64,000 nt of DNA. It comes from an uncultured Pelagibacteraceae bacterium (GTDB lineage: Bacteria > Pseudomonadota > Alphaproteobacteria > Pelagibacterales > Pelagibacteraceae). Shown here one piece after another: positions 19,910-30,026 of the stretch. The translations under genes and the position numbers were made by a program. Where the stretch lies: assembly GCA_902628305.1 (NCBI GenBank), contig CACOMK010000003.1:1-64000 (forward strand), read 5' to 3'. The notes under the pieces are model-generated. The model saw only the letters and a list, made by a program, of their open reading frames with translations. It ran no database searches and was not told the origin of the DNA. Each line of letters starts with the position of its first letter. Position 1 is the first letter of the stretch.

Positions 19910-19986
19910 GCGCTTGTAGCTCAACTGGATAGAGCGCCTGACTTCGGATCAGGAGGTTCTGGGTTCGACTCCTAGCAGGCGCACCA
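19910..19986 (+). tRNA. tRNA-Arg (anticodon TCG)
   Basis: A 77-nt cloverleaf with CCA encoded. The acceptor stem is GCGCTTG with CAGGCGC (one G-T wobble). The anticodon arm is CCTGA-CTTCGGA-TCAGG, giving TCG, which reads CGA arginine codons. The T arm contains GGTTCGACTCC. The gene is on the opposite strand to its neighbours on both sides and is intact, with no integrase beside it. Confidence 0.95.
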
Positions 19987-19988
19987 AC

Positions 19989-20780
19989 TTATTCACCCAT
20001 ATTTATTAAAGTTCCCTTATCTCTTGCTTTATCGAAAGAGTAATAAAATACAAAAATTGATAAAATTAAATAAAATCCATTTAGATAAATTGCAGTAAGA
20101 ATATTTTCATAATTTACCATACCATTAACTAAAATATTTCTAGTCTCTTCGAATATATAAACTAGTGGAAGTGCGAATGCTATTGATTGAAAGATTTCTG
20201 GTAATATCTCAACCGGATAATAAATACAGCCAAAAGGTGCTAATAAAAACATAGTTGACCATGCAATATTCTCAAAAGATGGCCCAAATCTCAACAATCC
20301 TGCAGAAACAAATAGACCAAGAGTAATTCCAAATAAATATAGACTCAAAAAAAGAAATGATAAAGGAAGACCAAGTTTTAACAAGGATATACCAAACAAT
20401 GGTGAAGTTAATAATATAGCTGGAATTAATCCAATTAATGCTCTTATTAAAGCAGTGAATACAAGAGAAATAATTATCTCACTAATTTTCATCGGTGCGA
20501 TAAATAGATTTGTAAAATTTCTACTCCAAATCTCCTCTAAAAATAACATATTAAAGCCAATACTGGTTCTAAATAAAAAATCATAAAGAATTGCACATGA
20601 AAGTATGACTCCTACTGCACCACTATAATAAGAACTATGGGCTGCAAAAAAATTAGAAATAAATCCCCAAAGAGTAATCTGAATTGAAGGCCAATAAATT
20701 AAATCTAATATTCTAGGAAATGATCTCGTTATTAAATAAAAGTGTCTTAAAAAAAGACCGTAAATTCTAATTAAATTCAT
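19989..20780 (-). CDS. ABC-2 type transporter permease
   Basis: A 263-residue protein with about six hydrophobic segments and the ABC-2 membrane domain pattern. The late segment TMFLLAPFGCIYYPVEILPE resembles the FLSGVFYP-type signature of NodJ/ABC-2 exporters. It overlaps the upstream ATPase gene by four bases, so the two form an exporter. The substrate is unknown. The stop lies 3 bases beyond the tRNA-Arg 3' end. Confidence 0.85.
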   Translation of the reverse strand: MNLIRIYGLFLRHFYLITRSFPRILDLIYWPSIQITLWGFISNFFAAHSSYYSGAVGVILSCAILYDFLFRTSIGFNMLFLEEIWSRNFTNLFIAPMKISEIIISLVFTALIRALIGLIPAILLTSPLFGISLLKLGLPLSFLFLSLYLFGITLGLFVSAGLLRFGPSFENIAWSTMFLLAPFGCIYYPVEILPEIFQSIAFALPLVYIFEETRNILVNGMVNYENILTAIYLNGFYLILSIFVFYYSFDKARDKGTLINMGE

Positions 20781-21505
20781 TTTTCTTTTCTCGCTATTTC
20801 TAAAAATACTTCCTCTAAATTCCTTCGTCCATATTTTGTTATTAAATCTTCAGGAGTTCCTCTATCAACAATTAAACCTTCTTTCATCATTAGAACGGAA
20901 CTACATAATCTTTTCACCTCCTCCATATTATGAGAGGCAAGCAAAACCGATATTTTTTTTTCCTTTTTGTAATCCTCTAAAAAAGATCTTACAAAATCAC
21001 CTGTTTCAGGATCCAATGAAGCAGTAGGCTCATCTAACAAAAGTACTGTCGGATCATTTATTAAAGCTTTAGCCAGACTTACTCTATTTTTTTGTCCAGA
21101 GGAAAGTTCTCCAGTAATTTTGTTTAAAAGGTCCTTTAATCTAAGTTTATTTGCAAGTTGTTCTATACGGTCATTTAAATTTTGAATATTATATAATTTT
21201 CCGTAAACAATTAAATTTTGTTTAACTTTAAGTTTTTTAGGTAATTCAATATAGGGTGAAATAAAATTCATTTTGTGGAGAAGTGAAATTTTATTTTTTT
21301 CAATATTCATTCCGTTGATTAAAACTTCTCCACTACTTGGTTTTAATAATCCTAAAATCATTCCAATAGTTGTAGTTTTACCACATCCATTTGGGCCCAA
21401 TAAACCAACCATTTCATTTTCATTAATTTTAAAATTTATATTAGATACTGCTTCTTTATCTTTATATTTTTTAGAAAGATTAATTACTTCAATAGAATTG
21501 GTCAT
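20777..21505 (-). CDS. ABC transporter ATP-binding protein (ABC-2 exporter)
   Basis: A 242-residue nucleotide-binding subunit. It has Walker A GPNGCGKTTT at residues 37-46, signature LSSGQKNR, Walker B LLLDEPTASLDPE and the switch His in LLASHNMEEV. It pairs with the ABC-2 permease encoded immediately downstream. It starts at the base where the TsaC gene ends, so the three genes are probably cotranscribed. The substrate cannot be inferred. Confidence 0.9.
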   Translation of the reverse strand: MTNSIEVINLSKKYKDKEAVSNINFKINENEMVGLLGPNGCGKTTTIGMILGLLKPSSGEVLINGMNIEKNKISLLHKMNFISPYIELPKKLKVKQNLIVYGKLYNIQNLNDRIEQLANKLRLKDLLNKITGELSSGQKNRVSLAKALINDPTVLLLDEPTASLDPETGDFVRSFLEDYKKEKKISVLLASHNMEEVKRLCSSVLMMKEGLIVDRGTPEDLITKYGRRNLEEVFLEIARKEK

Positions 21506-22437
21506 TAATAATTTGATGCTCTTTTTAATCTATCGTTAATAGTTTTGCCAAGACCTCTGCTCGGGATATTCTCAACTGCAATACTTTTAAATCCATCTTT
21601 TTTTATTTTTCTTAAAGTTGAATATAAGTTCTTTGCAGCTTCTTCTATATTTTTAACTTTGGATAAAAAATAATAGTTTTTATAGTTTGTTTTTCTTTTT
21701 TTTATTAATAAATAAGCCTCATTTTTTTTTGGTTTTTTAACATTAATTCTTAAAGGTATTCCAGGTGAGTAATGCAATGGAAATAAACCAGGGGATAGTT
21801 TTTTTTTTGAATTTGTATTAATTAATAATTTTTTTTTTAAAACTTTTTCAATTTTTTTTATATCAAGACCCCCATATCTTAAGAGAGAAGGTTTTTCTAA
21901 AAGACTCAATATTGTGGACTCAACACCAATTTTGCTTTTTCCACCATCTAAAATATATTTTATTTTTGAACCAAATTCCTCTTTTACATCAGATGGTTTA
22001 ACCGAGCTTAATCTTGAGGATATATTTGCGCTCGGTGCAGCTACTGGATAATCTAAACTTTTTAATAAATTTCTAAATAATTTATGTTTAGGAAAACGTA
22101 CAGCAATACTTTTTTTATTATTAGTGACATATTTTGATATTTTTGAGTTATTTTTTAATTTTAAAATATAAGTTATTGGACCTGGAGAGAATTTTTTGTA
22201 AAGTTTCATTAAATTATCATTGAGATCACAGTCCTCTTTAAGTCTTTGAATATTATAGTAATGGACAATAAGTGGATTGTTTAAAGGTCTTTTTTTAAGA
22301 CTAAATATTTTCTTCACAGCACTATTCGAGTATGCGTTTGCAGCTAGTCCATAAACAGTTTCTGTTGGTACTGCAACACAATGATTATTATCTAAATATT
22401 TTTTTGCTTTTTTGATATTTGATTGAATAGATTTCAT
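21505..22437 (-). CDS. tsaC: L-threonylcarbamoyladenylate synthase (Sua5/YrdC type)
   Basis: A 310-residue protein with a YrdC domain (VPTETVYGLAANAYS, KRPLNNPLIVHY, RFPKHKLFRNLL, AAPSANISSRLSSVKPSDV, STILSLLEKPSLLRYGG) followed by a C-terminal Sua5 domain that begins at SPGLFPLHYSPGIPL. It makes threonylcarbamoyl-AMP for the t6A37 modification of ANN-reading tRNAs. The length fits the two-domain Sua5 form instead of short TsaC. It is transcribed divergently from xseB with a 20-base gap. Confidence 0.92.
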   Translation of the reverse strand: MKSIQSNIKKAKKYLDNNHCVAVPTETVYGLAANAYSNSAVKKIFSLKKRPLNNPLIVHYYNIQRLKEDCDLNDNLMKLYKKFSPGPITYILKLKNNSKISKYVTNNKKSIAVRFPKHKLFRNLLKSLDYPVAAPSANISSRLSSVKPSDVKEEFGSKIKYILDGGKSKIGVESTILSLLEKPSLLRYGGLDIKKIEKVLKKKLLINTNSKKKLSPGLFPLHYSPGIPLRINVKKPKKNEAYLLIKKRKTNYKNYYFLSKVKNIEEAAKNLYSTLRKIKKDGFKSIAVENIPSRGLGKTINDRLKRASNY

Positions 22438-22457
22438 GTATTAATAATTATTATTAT

Positions 22458-22706
22458 ATGAAAGATAAAATATTACCACTTGATTATGATCACTTCTCAA
22501 TTGAGGAGCTTACAGAAAAAGCAAATAAAATTATAGAGTCTCTAGAAAGAGAAAATGATTTAAACAATTCAGTTGAGAGTTATCAAGAACTTCTAAAACT
22601 TAACAATATTATTGAAAAGAAATTTCATAAAAATTTAAAATCTATTGGTGAAGAGACGAATAAAAAGATTAAAGAGATAACAAAAAAAAATGAAAAAACA
22701 GCTTAA
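22458..22706 (+). CDS. xseB: Exodeoxyribonuclease VII small subunit
   Basis: An 82-residue helical protein of normal XseB size, with the family pattern F-E-x-L-x-x-L-E-x-I-V recognisable as FSIEELTEKANKIIESLE. It partners XseA in degrading single-stranded DNA. The call is strengthened by the conserved xseB-ispA-dxs order. The 3' end overlaps ispA by 17 bases. Confidence 0.8.
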   Translation: MKDKILPLDYDHFSIEELTEKANKIIESLERENDLNNSVESYQELLKLNNIIEKKFHKNLKSIGEETNKKIKEITKKNEKTA

Positions 22707-23562
22707 TCAAATTGCTAAGGATACCAATATATTTCTTAAAAAATATATTAATTCACAAAAATCTTCTCACTTAAAGTCTCCCATGAAGTATGGTTTATTT
22801 CCAGGTGGAAAAAAAATAAGATCTAAAATCTTAATTGACTTAGGTTCATTATTTTCAATTGATTATAAAACATTAATAATAATTGGGTCAGCTGTTGAAT
22901 GTATTCATGCTTATTCACTTATTCATGACGATCTACCCTGCATGGATGACGATAATATAAGAAGAGGTAAACCTTCAACTCACATTAAATTTGGTGAGTC
23001 TACAGCAGTTCTAGCAGGAAATTCATTATTAACTTTAGCATTTGAAATTTTATCAAATCCCAAATTGAAATTAAATGAAAAGATTAAAATAGAATTAATA
23101 AAAAAATTATCAGAATGCTCAGGTCATCTAGGAATAGCTGGAGGGCAATATTTAGATTTAAGCTACGAGAGAAAGAAAATATCAAAGAACAAAATATTAG
23201 AAATGGAAATAAAGAAAACTGGAATGTTATTTAGTTTTTGTTGTGCTGCTCCAGCAATAATTAAGAAAAAAACAATTAAAGAAATTAAATTTTTTGAAAA
23301 TATTGGATCAAAAATTGGTCTTTTGTTCCAAATAGCTGATGATTTAATTGATCTGAAAAGTAATTCTAAAGAAGCCGGAAAAAAAACAGGAAAAGATCAA
23401 AAAAAAGGCAAGGCAACGCTTATAAACTTAATAGGCCTTGATGACTCAGTTAAGTATTGTGATAAGATAATAAAAGATATTAATAATAATTTAAGTAGAT
23501 ACGGTTCAGGATCTAAAAAAATTAATGAAACCTTGGACTATATATTGAATAGAAAAAAATGA
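22690..23562 (+). CDS. ispA: Farnesyl/geranylgeranyl diphosphate synthase
   Basis: A 290-residue trans-isoprenyl diphosphate synthase. The first aspartate-rich motif is in [18 protein letters not shown] near residues 79-96, and the second is DDLID near 219. GGKKIRSK near 39-46 binds isopentenyl diphosphate. It builds C15 (possibly C20) chains feeding quinone and carrier-lipid synthesis. The stop overlaps dxs by four bases. Confidence 0.92.
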   Translation: MKKQLNQIAKDTNIFLKKYINSQKSSHLKSPMKYGLFPGGKKIRSKILIDLGSLFSIDYKTLIIIGSAVECIHAYSLIHDDLPCMDDDNIRRGKPSTHIKFGESTAVLAGNSLLTLAFEILSNPKLKLNEKIKIELIKKLSECSGHLGIAGGQYLDLSYERKKISKNKILEMEIKKTGMLFSFCCAAPAIIKKKTIKEIKFFENIGSKIGLLFQIADDLIDLKSNSKEAGKKTGKDQKKGKATLINLIGLDDSVKYCDKIIKDINNNLSRYGSGSKKINETLDYILNRKK

Positions 23563-25475
23563 AGAAAAATTATCAATTTTTAAATGATATAAATTTTCCA
23601 TCTGATTTAAGAAAAGTTTCTGAAAATAATTTACAAAAAGTGGCAGATGAGGTGAGGGAGGAAATGATAGATGCTGTTTCAGAAACTGGAGGTCACTTAG
23701 GTGCAGGTCTGGGAGTGGTTGAATTGACCGTCGCACTTCATTACGTTTTTGATACTCCTAATGATAAATTAATATGGGATGTTGGCCATCAATCTTATCC
23801 ACATAAAATTTTAACTGGTAGAAAAGATAAAATTAGAACTTTACGACAAGGTGATGGTTTATCAGGTTTTACAAAAAGATCTGAAAGTGAATATGATCCA
23901 TTTGGAGCAGCTCACAGTTCAACATCTATTTCATCTGCATTAGGAATTGCCGAAGCAAATAAATTAGAAAATAAATCTTCCAATGTAATAGCTGTAATAG
24001 GTGATGGAGCAATTAGTGCAGGTATGGCTTACGAAGCCATGAATAATGCTGGAGCATCTAAGACAAAAATGATTGTTATTTTAAACGATAATGACATGTC
24101 AATTGCAAAACCAGTTGGAGCAATGAGAACTTACTTAGCAAAATTATTTACTGGTAAAATATATTTTAGCCTTAGAGAAACCTTAAAATTAATTACATCT
24201 GCATTTTCAAAAAGATTTAGTGCCAAAGCAGGAAAAGCAGAGGATTTTTTTCGTTCAGCAGTAACAGGGGGTACACTGTTTAGTTCACTTGGTTTTTATT
24301 ATGCGGGTCCTATAGATGGCCATGATTTATCAAGCCTAGTTCCAATTTTAAAAAATGCAAAAGATTCAAGACACGAGGGTCCTATAATGATTCACATTAA
24401 AACTCAAAAAGGGAAGGGTTATTCCTATGCAGAAAAAGCAAATGACCATTATCATGGAGTTTCAAAATTTAATGTTGAGACCGGAGAACAGTTAAAGAGC
24501 AAATCTAATCTTCCAGCTTATACAAAAGTTTTTGCTAACACGTTAGTGAAACACGCAAAAAAAGATAGCAAAATAGTCGGAATAACAGCAGCTATGCCAG
24601 GAGGTACAGGCATGGATATTTTTGGCAAGGAATTTCCAAGCAGAATGTTTGATGTTGGAATAGCTGAACAACATGCTGTAACTTTTGCTGCTGGCTTAGC
24701 AACTGAGGGTTATAAACCTTACGCTGCAATTTATTCAACTTTTTTACAGAGAGCATATGATCAAGTGGTACATGATGTTGCCATCCAAAGTTTACCTGTG
24801 AGATTTGCAATAGATAGAGCAGGATTAGTTGGTGCTGATGGATCAACACATGCTGGTTCATTTGATATAACTTATTTATCAACTTTGCCTAACTTTGTAG
24901 TAATGGCCGCAAGTGATGAAGCTGAACTGGTTAAAATGATCAATACTTCAGTAGATATCAATGACAGACCTTCTGCAATAAGATATCCAAGAGGAACAGG
25001 TGTTGGTGTTGATCTTCCATCAATAGATGAAAAAATTGAAATTGGTAAGGGAAGAATTATCCATCAAGGAACACAGGTTTGTATTTTAAACCTAGGTACT
25101 CGTCTTGAGGAATGTAAGTTAGCTTCAGAGGAATTAAAAGCAAAAGGAGTTTCGGTAACAGTAATTGATGCTAGATTTGCCAAGCCTTTAGATGAAGAAC
25201 TGATATTAAAATCTGCTAAGGATCATGAACTAATGATTACTGTTGAAGAAGGATCAATAGGAGGTTTTGGTTCTCATGTAAAAAATTTATTAGCTGAAAA
25301 AGGAGTATTCGATAAAGGTTTTAAATTTAGATCAATGACTTTACCAGATAAGTTTATTGAACAAGATGACCCAAAAAAAATGTACGACAAAGCTGGATTA
25401 AACAGTTCTCAAATTTCTAAGAAAATTGCTGATATTTTGTTTCAAAAGGAGACAATAAGAGTTGTGAAAAATTAA
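23559..25475 (+). CDS. dxs: 1-deoxy-D-xylulose-5-phosphate synthase
   Basis: A 638-residue thiamine-diphosphate enzyme that joins pyruvate and glyceraldehyde-3-phosphate, the first step of the MEP isoprenoid pathway. It shows [34 protein letters not shown], the pyrimidine-binding region [15 protein letters not shown] and [15 protein letters not shown]. Length is normal. Coupling with ispA places precursor supply and chain elongation in one operon. It converges with aroC six bases downstream. Confidence 0.96.
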   Translation: MKKNYQFLNDINFPSDLRKVSENNLQKVADEVREEMIDAVSETGGHLGAGLGVVELTVALHYVFDTPNDKLIWDVGHQSYPHKILTGRKDKIRTLRQGDGLSGFTKRSESEYDPFGAAHSSTSISSALGIAEANKLENKSSNVIAVIGDGAISAGMAYEAMNNAGASKTKMIVILNDNDMSIAKPVGAMRTYLAKLFTGKIYFSLRETLKLITSAFSKRFSAKAGKAEDFFRSAVTGGTLFSSLGFYYAGPIDGHDLSSLVPILKNAKDSRHEGPIMIHIKTQKGKGYSYAEKANDHYHGVSKFNVETGEQLKSKSNLPAYTKVFANTLVKHAKKDSKIVGITAAMPGGTGMDIFGKEFPSRMFDVGIAEQHAVTFAAGLATEGYKPYAAIYSTFLQRAYDQVVHDVAIQSLPVRFAIDRAGLVGADGSTHAGSFDITYLSTLPNFVVMAASDEAELVKMINTSVDINDRPSAIRYPRGTGVGVDLPSIDEKIEIGKGRIIHQGTQVCILNLGTRLEECKLASEELKAKGVSVTVIDARFAKPLDEELILKSAKDHELMITVEEGSIGGFGSHVKNLLAEKGVFDKGFKFRSMTLPDKFIEQDDPKKMYDKAGLNSSQISKKIADILFQKETIRVVKN

Positions 25476-25481
25476 TTTAAG

Positions 25482-26564
25482 CTAACTACACTGGGCTTTA
25501 TTCATTAAGTAGTGGTCAAGTAAAACACAGTTCATCATAGCTTCACCAATTGGTACAGCTCTAATCCCTACACAAGGATCATGTCTACCTTTAACAGATA
25601 TTGAAGTATTTTTCCCAAATTTATTTATAGTTTTTCTACTAGTTAAAATTGATGATGTTGGTTTAACAGCAAAAGATGCAATAATTTCTTGGCCCGTAGA
25701 AATTCCACCAAGAATACCTCCCGCTTTATTAGAATTGAATTTTAATTTATTTCCTTTTGAAGAAATTTCATCTGAATTTTGTTCTCCACTTAATTGTGCT
25801 GAGTTCATTCCTGCACCAATATTTACACCTTTAACTGCATTAATACTCATTAGACCTGAAGCTATGTCAGTATCTAATTTTGAATAAATTGGAGCACCTA
25901 AACCAACTGGGATACCTCTTGCTCTTATTTCAATCACTGCTCCACAAGATGAACCTGATTTTCTTACACCAAGCAAATATTTTTCCCATAATTTAATCAT
26001 TGATTTATCTGGACAAAAAAATGGATTTTTTGAAATTACTTTATCGTTCCATTGATTTGTATCACATCCAAGAATTCCTAGCTGAGTTACTGCACCAATT
26101 ACTCTAAATTTTTTACCTAATTTTTTTTGAAGTACAACTTTTGCTATTGCACCGGCTGCAACTCGTGCTGCAGTTTCTCTAGCAGAAGATCTACCACCTC
26201 CTCTATAGTCTCTAATTCCATATTTTTTAAAATAAGTAAAATCTGCGTGACCTGGTCTGAACTTATCTTTAATATTACTATAATCTTTGGATCTCATGTC
26301 TTTGTTATAGATTATGAGAGAAATAGGTGTTCCTGTAGTTTTCCCTTCAAATACTCCTGATAAAATCTGAACCTTATCATCCTCTTTTCGCTGAGTTGTA
26401 AATTTAGATTGTCCTGGTTTTCTTTTGTCTAATTCTATTTGAATATCTTGCTCTTTAAGATTTATATTTGGAGGACAACCATCAACAATACAACCAATTG
26501 CAGGTCCATGAGATTCCCCCCAAGTTGTGAAACGAAATAGCTTTCCAAAAGTATTAAATGACAT
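25482..26564 (-). CDS. aroC: Chorismate synthase
   Basis: A 360-residue FMN-dependent enzyme catalysing the last step of the shikimate pathway (EPSP to chorismate). Signatures are [17 protein letters not shown] near the N-terminus, [20 protein letters not shown] in the middle and [17 protein letters not shown] near the C-terminus. Full length. It is transcribed divergently from pdxH across 33 bases, so the two promoters must overlap or be very compact. Confidence 0.96.
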   Translation of the reverse strand: MSFNTFGKLFRFTTWGESHGPAIGCIVDGCPPNINLKEQDIQIELDKRKPGQSKFTTQRKEDDKVQILSGVFEGKTTGTPISLIIYNKDMRSKDYSNIKDKFRPGHADFTYFKKYGIRDYRGGGRSSARETAARVAAGAIAKVVLQKKLGKKFRVIGAVTQLGILGCDTNQWNDKVISKNPFFCPDKSMIKLWEKYLLGVRKSGSSCGAVIEIRARGIPVGLGAPIYSKLDTDIASGLMSINAVKGVNIGAGMNSAQLSGEQNSDEISSKGNKLKFNSNKAGGILGGISTGQEIIASFAVKPTSSILTSRKTINKFGKNTSISVKGRHDPCVGIRAVPIGEAMMNCVLLDHYLMNKAQCS

Positions 26565-26597
26565 TATTTATATTATATAGATTATTTTGTTTAAATT

Positions 26598-27224
26598 ATG
26601 AATCAAAAAAACTCTTTAGGTCTTAATAGTTGCTTTCTTGATATAGATGATCCGATTCAATTATTTCATGAATGGATGGAGGAAGCAAAGAAAACTGAGC
26701 CAAATGATCCAAACGCTGTTGCTTTGTCCACATCAAATCAAAGCAACATTCCTTCAGTTAGAATGGTTTTACTTAAAGATTTCAACAAAGATGGATTTGT
26801 ATTTTACACAAATTTAAATAGTAAAAAGGGAAATGAATTAAAAGAAAATCCATACGCTGCGATGTGTTTCCACTGGAAAAGTCTCTTAAGACAAATAAGA
26901 ATTAATGGAAAGGTTACATTAGTTTCCGATCAGGTTGCAGACGAATATTATTCATCAAGAGCGTATGAAAGTCGAATAGGAGCATGGGCTTCTAATCAAA
27001 GTGAAGAATTAAATTCGCGAGAACAATTGTTAAAGTCCATACAAGATTATAAAAAAAAATATAGTAACAAAACAGATGTACCAAGACCAAGTCACTGGTC
27101 TGGATGGATTTTATCACCAGATAGTATTGAATTTTGGTTAGATGGTGAGAATAGAATTCACGAGAGATTGAAATACAATAAAGATAACTCCGGAAAGTGG
27201 ATAAAGTGTTTATTAAGTCCTTAA
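26598..27224 (+). CDS. pdxH: Pyridoxamine 5'-phosphate oxidase
   Basis: A 208-residue FMN flavoprotein that oxidises pyridoxine/pyridoxamine phosphate to pyridoxal 5'-phosphate. Family features include DPNAVALSTSN, SVRMVLLKDFNKDGFVFYTN, FHWKSLLRQIRINGKV, the YYSSRAYESRIGAWAS segment and the C-terminal FWLDGENRIHERLKY. Its stop overlaps the convergent ispB stop by four bases. Confidence 0.95.
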   Translation: MNQKNSLGLNSCFLDIDDPIQLFHEWMEEAKKTEPNDPNAVALSTSNQSNIPSVRMVLLKDFNKDGFVFYTNLNSKKGNELKENPYAAMCFHWKSLLRQIRINGKVTLVSDQVADEYYSSRAYESRIGAWASNQSEELNSREQLLKSIQDYKKKYSNKTDVPRPSHWSGWILSPDSIEFWLDGENRIHERLKYNKDNSGKWIKCLLSP

Positions 27225-28234
27225 AAATTTCTTGATAAACTAAATGATGTCAATCTTTTAAGAATATTTTTTTCTTTAGAGTCTTTGAATACACTTAGAG
27301 AATTTGAGGCTAAATTTATATAGTGCTGTGCTTTTTGATAGCATTCCTGAATTATTTTATACTTGTTTATTAGAGCAATAATTTCATTAAAGTCATCTTT
27401 TGTTCTTAACTCTTTTTTAAACATATTTGATAAAATTTTCTTTTCATCATTTCCTAATTTTTGAAAAAGTAAAATTATTGGTAAGGTAATTTTTCCTTCA
27501 AAATAATCTTGACCAATTTTTTTACCAAATAGCTTGAGCTCGGCATTATAGTCTAGTGTGTCATCTGCTATTTGAAAAGTTAATCCTAAGTTTCTTCCAT
27601 AAAATTCTAAAGCATCTTTTTCTTTATTTTCTGCATCAGATAAAATTGCACCAACTTTAGTTGCTGCTGCAAATAACTCAGCAGTTTTTGCTGAGATTAT
27701 TTTTAAATATGTTTCCTCCAGCATATCAACCTCTCCTTTATGTTGAAGTTGTAGAACTTCACCTTGAGCTATTTTAGATGAAGTGGAAGACAATAATTTT
27801 AAAACTTCTAGGTTTCCATCTTCTACCATCATCTCAAAACATCTACTTAATAAATAATCTCCTATCAAAACTGAGGAATGATTGTTCCAAACTTTGTTTA
27901 AAGTTTCTTTTCCTCTTCTAACAGTGCCTTCATCAATTACATCATCATGCATCAAGGTTGCACTATGAATTAATTCAACACATGCAGCTAAATTTATATC
28001 TCTAGAGCCTTTCGAGTAGCCACATAATTTTGCACTACCCAACGTCAGTAAAGCTCTTAGTCTTTTTCCTCCAGTTTCTATGTGATAATCTGTCATTTTT
28101 TGAACCAGCTGTACGTCACTAGATAATTTTGATTTTATTTTTTCTTCGGTTAAAACCAGTTTTTCTTCAACTGAGTCTCTAAGCTGAAAATATGAATCAT
28201 TTATCTGATTTTTAAGCTGTACAACTGTTCCCAT
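27221..28234 (-). CDS. ispB: Polyprenyl diphosphate synthase (long chain)
   Basis: A 337-residue trans-prenyltransferase. It has GGKRLRALLTLGSAKLCG, first aspartate-rich motif LMHDDVIDEG, RRGKETLN, and second motif ADDTLDYNAE. Length and motif spacing fit octaprenyl or decaprenyl diphosphate synthases that make the ubiquinone side chain; product length cannot be read reliably. It is distinct from the shorter ispA product at 22690. Transcribed away from sppA. Confidence 0.9.
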   Translation of the reverse strand: MGTVVQLKNQINDSYFQLRDSVEEKLVLTEEKIKSKLSSDVQLVQKMTDYHIETGGKRLRALLTLGSAKLCGYSKGSRDINLAACVELIHSATLMHDDVIDEGTVRRGKETLNKVWNNHSSVLIGDYLLSRCFEMMVEDGNLEVLKLLSSTSSKIAQGEVLQLQHKGEVDMLEETYLKIISAKTAELFAAATKVGAILSDAENKEKDALEFYGRNLGLTFQIADDTLDYNAELKLFGKKIGQDYFEGKITLPIILLFQKLGNDEKKILSNMFKKELRTKDDFNEIIALINKYKIIQECYQKAQHYINLASNSLSVFKDSKEKNILKRLTSFSLSRNF

Positions 28235-28280
28235 AAGATTTTTAAATTAGTATAATTTGTTTATATATATTACTTATCAA

Positions 28281-28308
28281 TTGACGCACCAGTTTCTTCA
28301 ATTATAAG
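28281..28308 (+). promoter_or_regulatory. Candidate promoter for sppA-glyQ-glyS-ppdK
   Basis: TTGACG (28281-28286) and TATAAG (28303-28308) are separated by 16 bases, about 40 bases before the sppA ATG, in the 114-base divergent gap between ispB and sppA. This is one of the better sigma-70-like matches in the window. Confidence 0.5.
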
Positions 28309-28348
28309 TAGTCTTTATATTCAATAAATAATTCTGTAAGACTTAAGT

Positions 28349-29155
28349 ATGTTCTCGTTTTTTAAAAAGAAAAAAATTGTTGCTCATTTAAAATTAAGTG
28401 GAGTTATTGGTAATGCTGGAAAATTTAAACAGGGTATTGATTTTGCAGGTCAAGAAGAACTAATTAAAAAGGCTTTTTCTCTGAAAAAAGCGTCATGTGT
28501 TGCTATATCAATTAATTCTCCAGGAGGATCACCAGTTCAATCTCATTTAATCTATAGTTTTATTAGACAACAAGCAAAAAAACACAAAAAAAAAGTTATT
28601 GTATTCGCTGAAGATGTGGCAGCTTCTGGAGGTTATTTGATTTCTTGTGCTGGAGATGAAATTTATGCAAATTCAAGTTCAATAATCGGGTCTATAGGAG
28701 TTATATATTCTTCTTTTGGATTTACTGAGTTGATAAAAAAAATTGGGGTTGAAAGAAGAGTTCATACTGCAGGTAAAAACAAAAGCACACTTGATCCATT
28801 TTTAGAAGAAAAAAACGAAGACATTGAAAGATTAAAAAATATTCAATTGGATCTTCATAAAGACTTTATAGATGTTGTTGAAAAAAGTAGAGGATCAAAA
28901 TTAAACAAATCTGATGTAGAACTTTTTTCAGGTGAATTTTGGTCAGGAAGTAAAGCAAAAAATTTAGGTTTGATTGACGGAATAGGTAATGCACATGAAA
29001 TATTAAAAGAAAAATTTGGTGAGGATGTAATTATTAAAAAATTTGAAAAATCAAAAGGATGGTTAAGTCAAAAACTTTCTTCATCTAGCAATCAAGTAGA
29101 TCAAATAGCAAGTATTTTAGATGAAAGATCAATTTGGCAAAGATATGGTTTCTAA
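28349..29155 (+). CDS. sppA: S49-family peptidase (SppA/SohB-like)
   Basis: A 268-residue single-domain S49 protease, shorter than the double-domain E. coli Spp[10 protein letters not shown] marks the fold, the predicted nucleophile Ser lies in [16 protein letters not shown], and the Lys partner is in the [11 protein letters not shown] region. No N-terminal membrane helix is obvious (the start is [16 protein letters not shown]), so it may be peripheral. Related enzymes degrade cleaved signal peptides. It overlaps the glyQ start by 11 bases. Confidence 0.87.
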   Translation: MFSFFKKKKIVAHLKLSGVIGNAGKFKQGIDFAGQEELIKKAFSLKKASCVAISINSPGGSPVQSHLIYSFIRQQAKKHKKKVIVFAEDVAASGGYLISCAGDEIYANSSSIIGSIGVIYSSFGFTELIKKIGVERRVHTAGKNKSTLDPFLEEKNEDIERLKNIQLDLHKDFIDVVEKSRGSKLNKSDVELFSGEFWSGSKAKNLGLIDGIGNAHEILKEKFGEDVIIKKFEKSKGWLSQKLSSSSNQVDQIASILDERSIWQRYGF

Positions 29156-30026
29156 AGTAAATAAAGAAAAAAAAAAAATTCAAACATTCCAAGAAACAAT
29201 TTTAAATCTTCAGAAATTTTGGAGTAAAAAAGGATGCATTATTCTTCAGCCTTATGATATGGAGGTTGGTGCAGGAACTTTTCACCCAGCTACCACCCTA
29301 AGATCACTTGGAAATAAACCATGGAAAGCAGCTTACGTACAACCATCAAGAAGACCTACAGATGGAAGATATGGAGATAATCCAAACAGGTTGCAACACT
29401 ATTATCAATTTCAGGTATTGATTAAACCTTCACCTGAAAATATAAAAAAACTTTATTTGAATAGTTTATCTACTATAGGAATAGATCATAATGATCATGA
29501 TATAAGGTTTGTTGAAGATGATTGGGAAAGTCCAACATTAGGTGCGGCAGGATTGGGATGGGAAGTATGGTGTGATGGAATGGAAATTACTCAATTCACC
29601 TATTTTCAACAAATGGCTGGATTTGATTGTAAACCTGTATCAGTTGAAATTACTTATGGTTTAGAAAGAATTTGCATGTTCACTCAAAAAGAAAAAAATG
29701 TTTATGATTTGTTGTGGAATGACGAAGGTGTGAAATATCACGAAGTATTTCATCAAGCTGAAAAAGAATTTTCAGCATACAATTTTGAACACGCGAATGT
29801 AGAAACACTCTTGAAAATGTTTGACATGCATGAGACTGAGGCAAAGGATTTGGTAGAAAAAAAAATATCTTTACCAGCATATGATCAATGTTTAAAAGCC
29901 AGTCATGTGTTTAATATTTTAGATGCAAGAGGAGCAATAAGTGTTGCACAAAGAGCAGGATATATTGCTAGAATAAGAGATATTACAAAATCTGCAGCAG
30001 GTGTTTGGTTAGAAAGTCAAAAGTAA
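29145..30026 (+). CDS. glyQ: Glycyl-tRNA synthetase alpha subunit
   Basis: The class II catalytic subunit of bacterial (alpha-beta)2 GlyRS, about 293 residues from the ATG at 29145. Very conserved stretches include [40 protein letters not shown] and [19 protein letters not shown]. An upstream ATG at 29121 would add eight residues inside sppA; the later start is preferred because it fits the family N-terminus. Joined to glyS by a one-base overlap. Confidence 0.96.
   Translation: MVSKVNKEKKKIQTFQETILNLQKFWSKKGCIILQPYDMEVGAGTFHPATTLRSLGNKPWKAAYVQPSRRPTDGRYGDNPNRLQHYYQFQVLIKPSPENIKKLYLNSLSTIGIDHNDHDIRFVEDDWESPTLGAAGLGWEVWCDGMEITQFTYFQQMAGFDCKPVSVEITYGLERICMFTQKEKNVYDLLWNDEGVKYHEVFHQAEKEFSAYNFEHANVETLLKMFDMHETEAKDLVEKKISLPAYDQCLKASHVFNILDARGAISVAQRAGYIARIRDITKSAAGVWLESQK

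Noticed and set aside
19910-19986. tRNA-Arg as a second phage integration site.
   Set aside because: No integrase lies beside it and I saw no displaced copy of its 3' end in the window.
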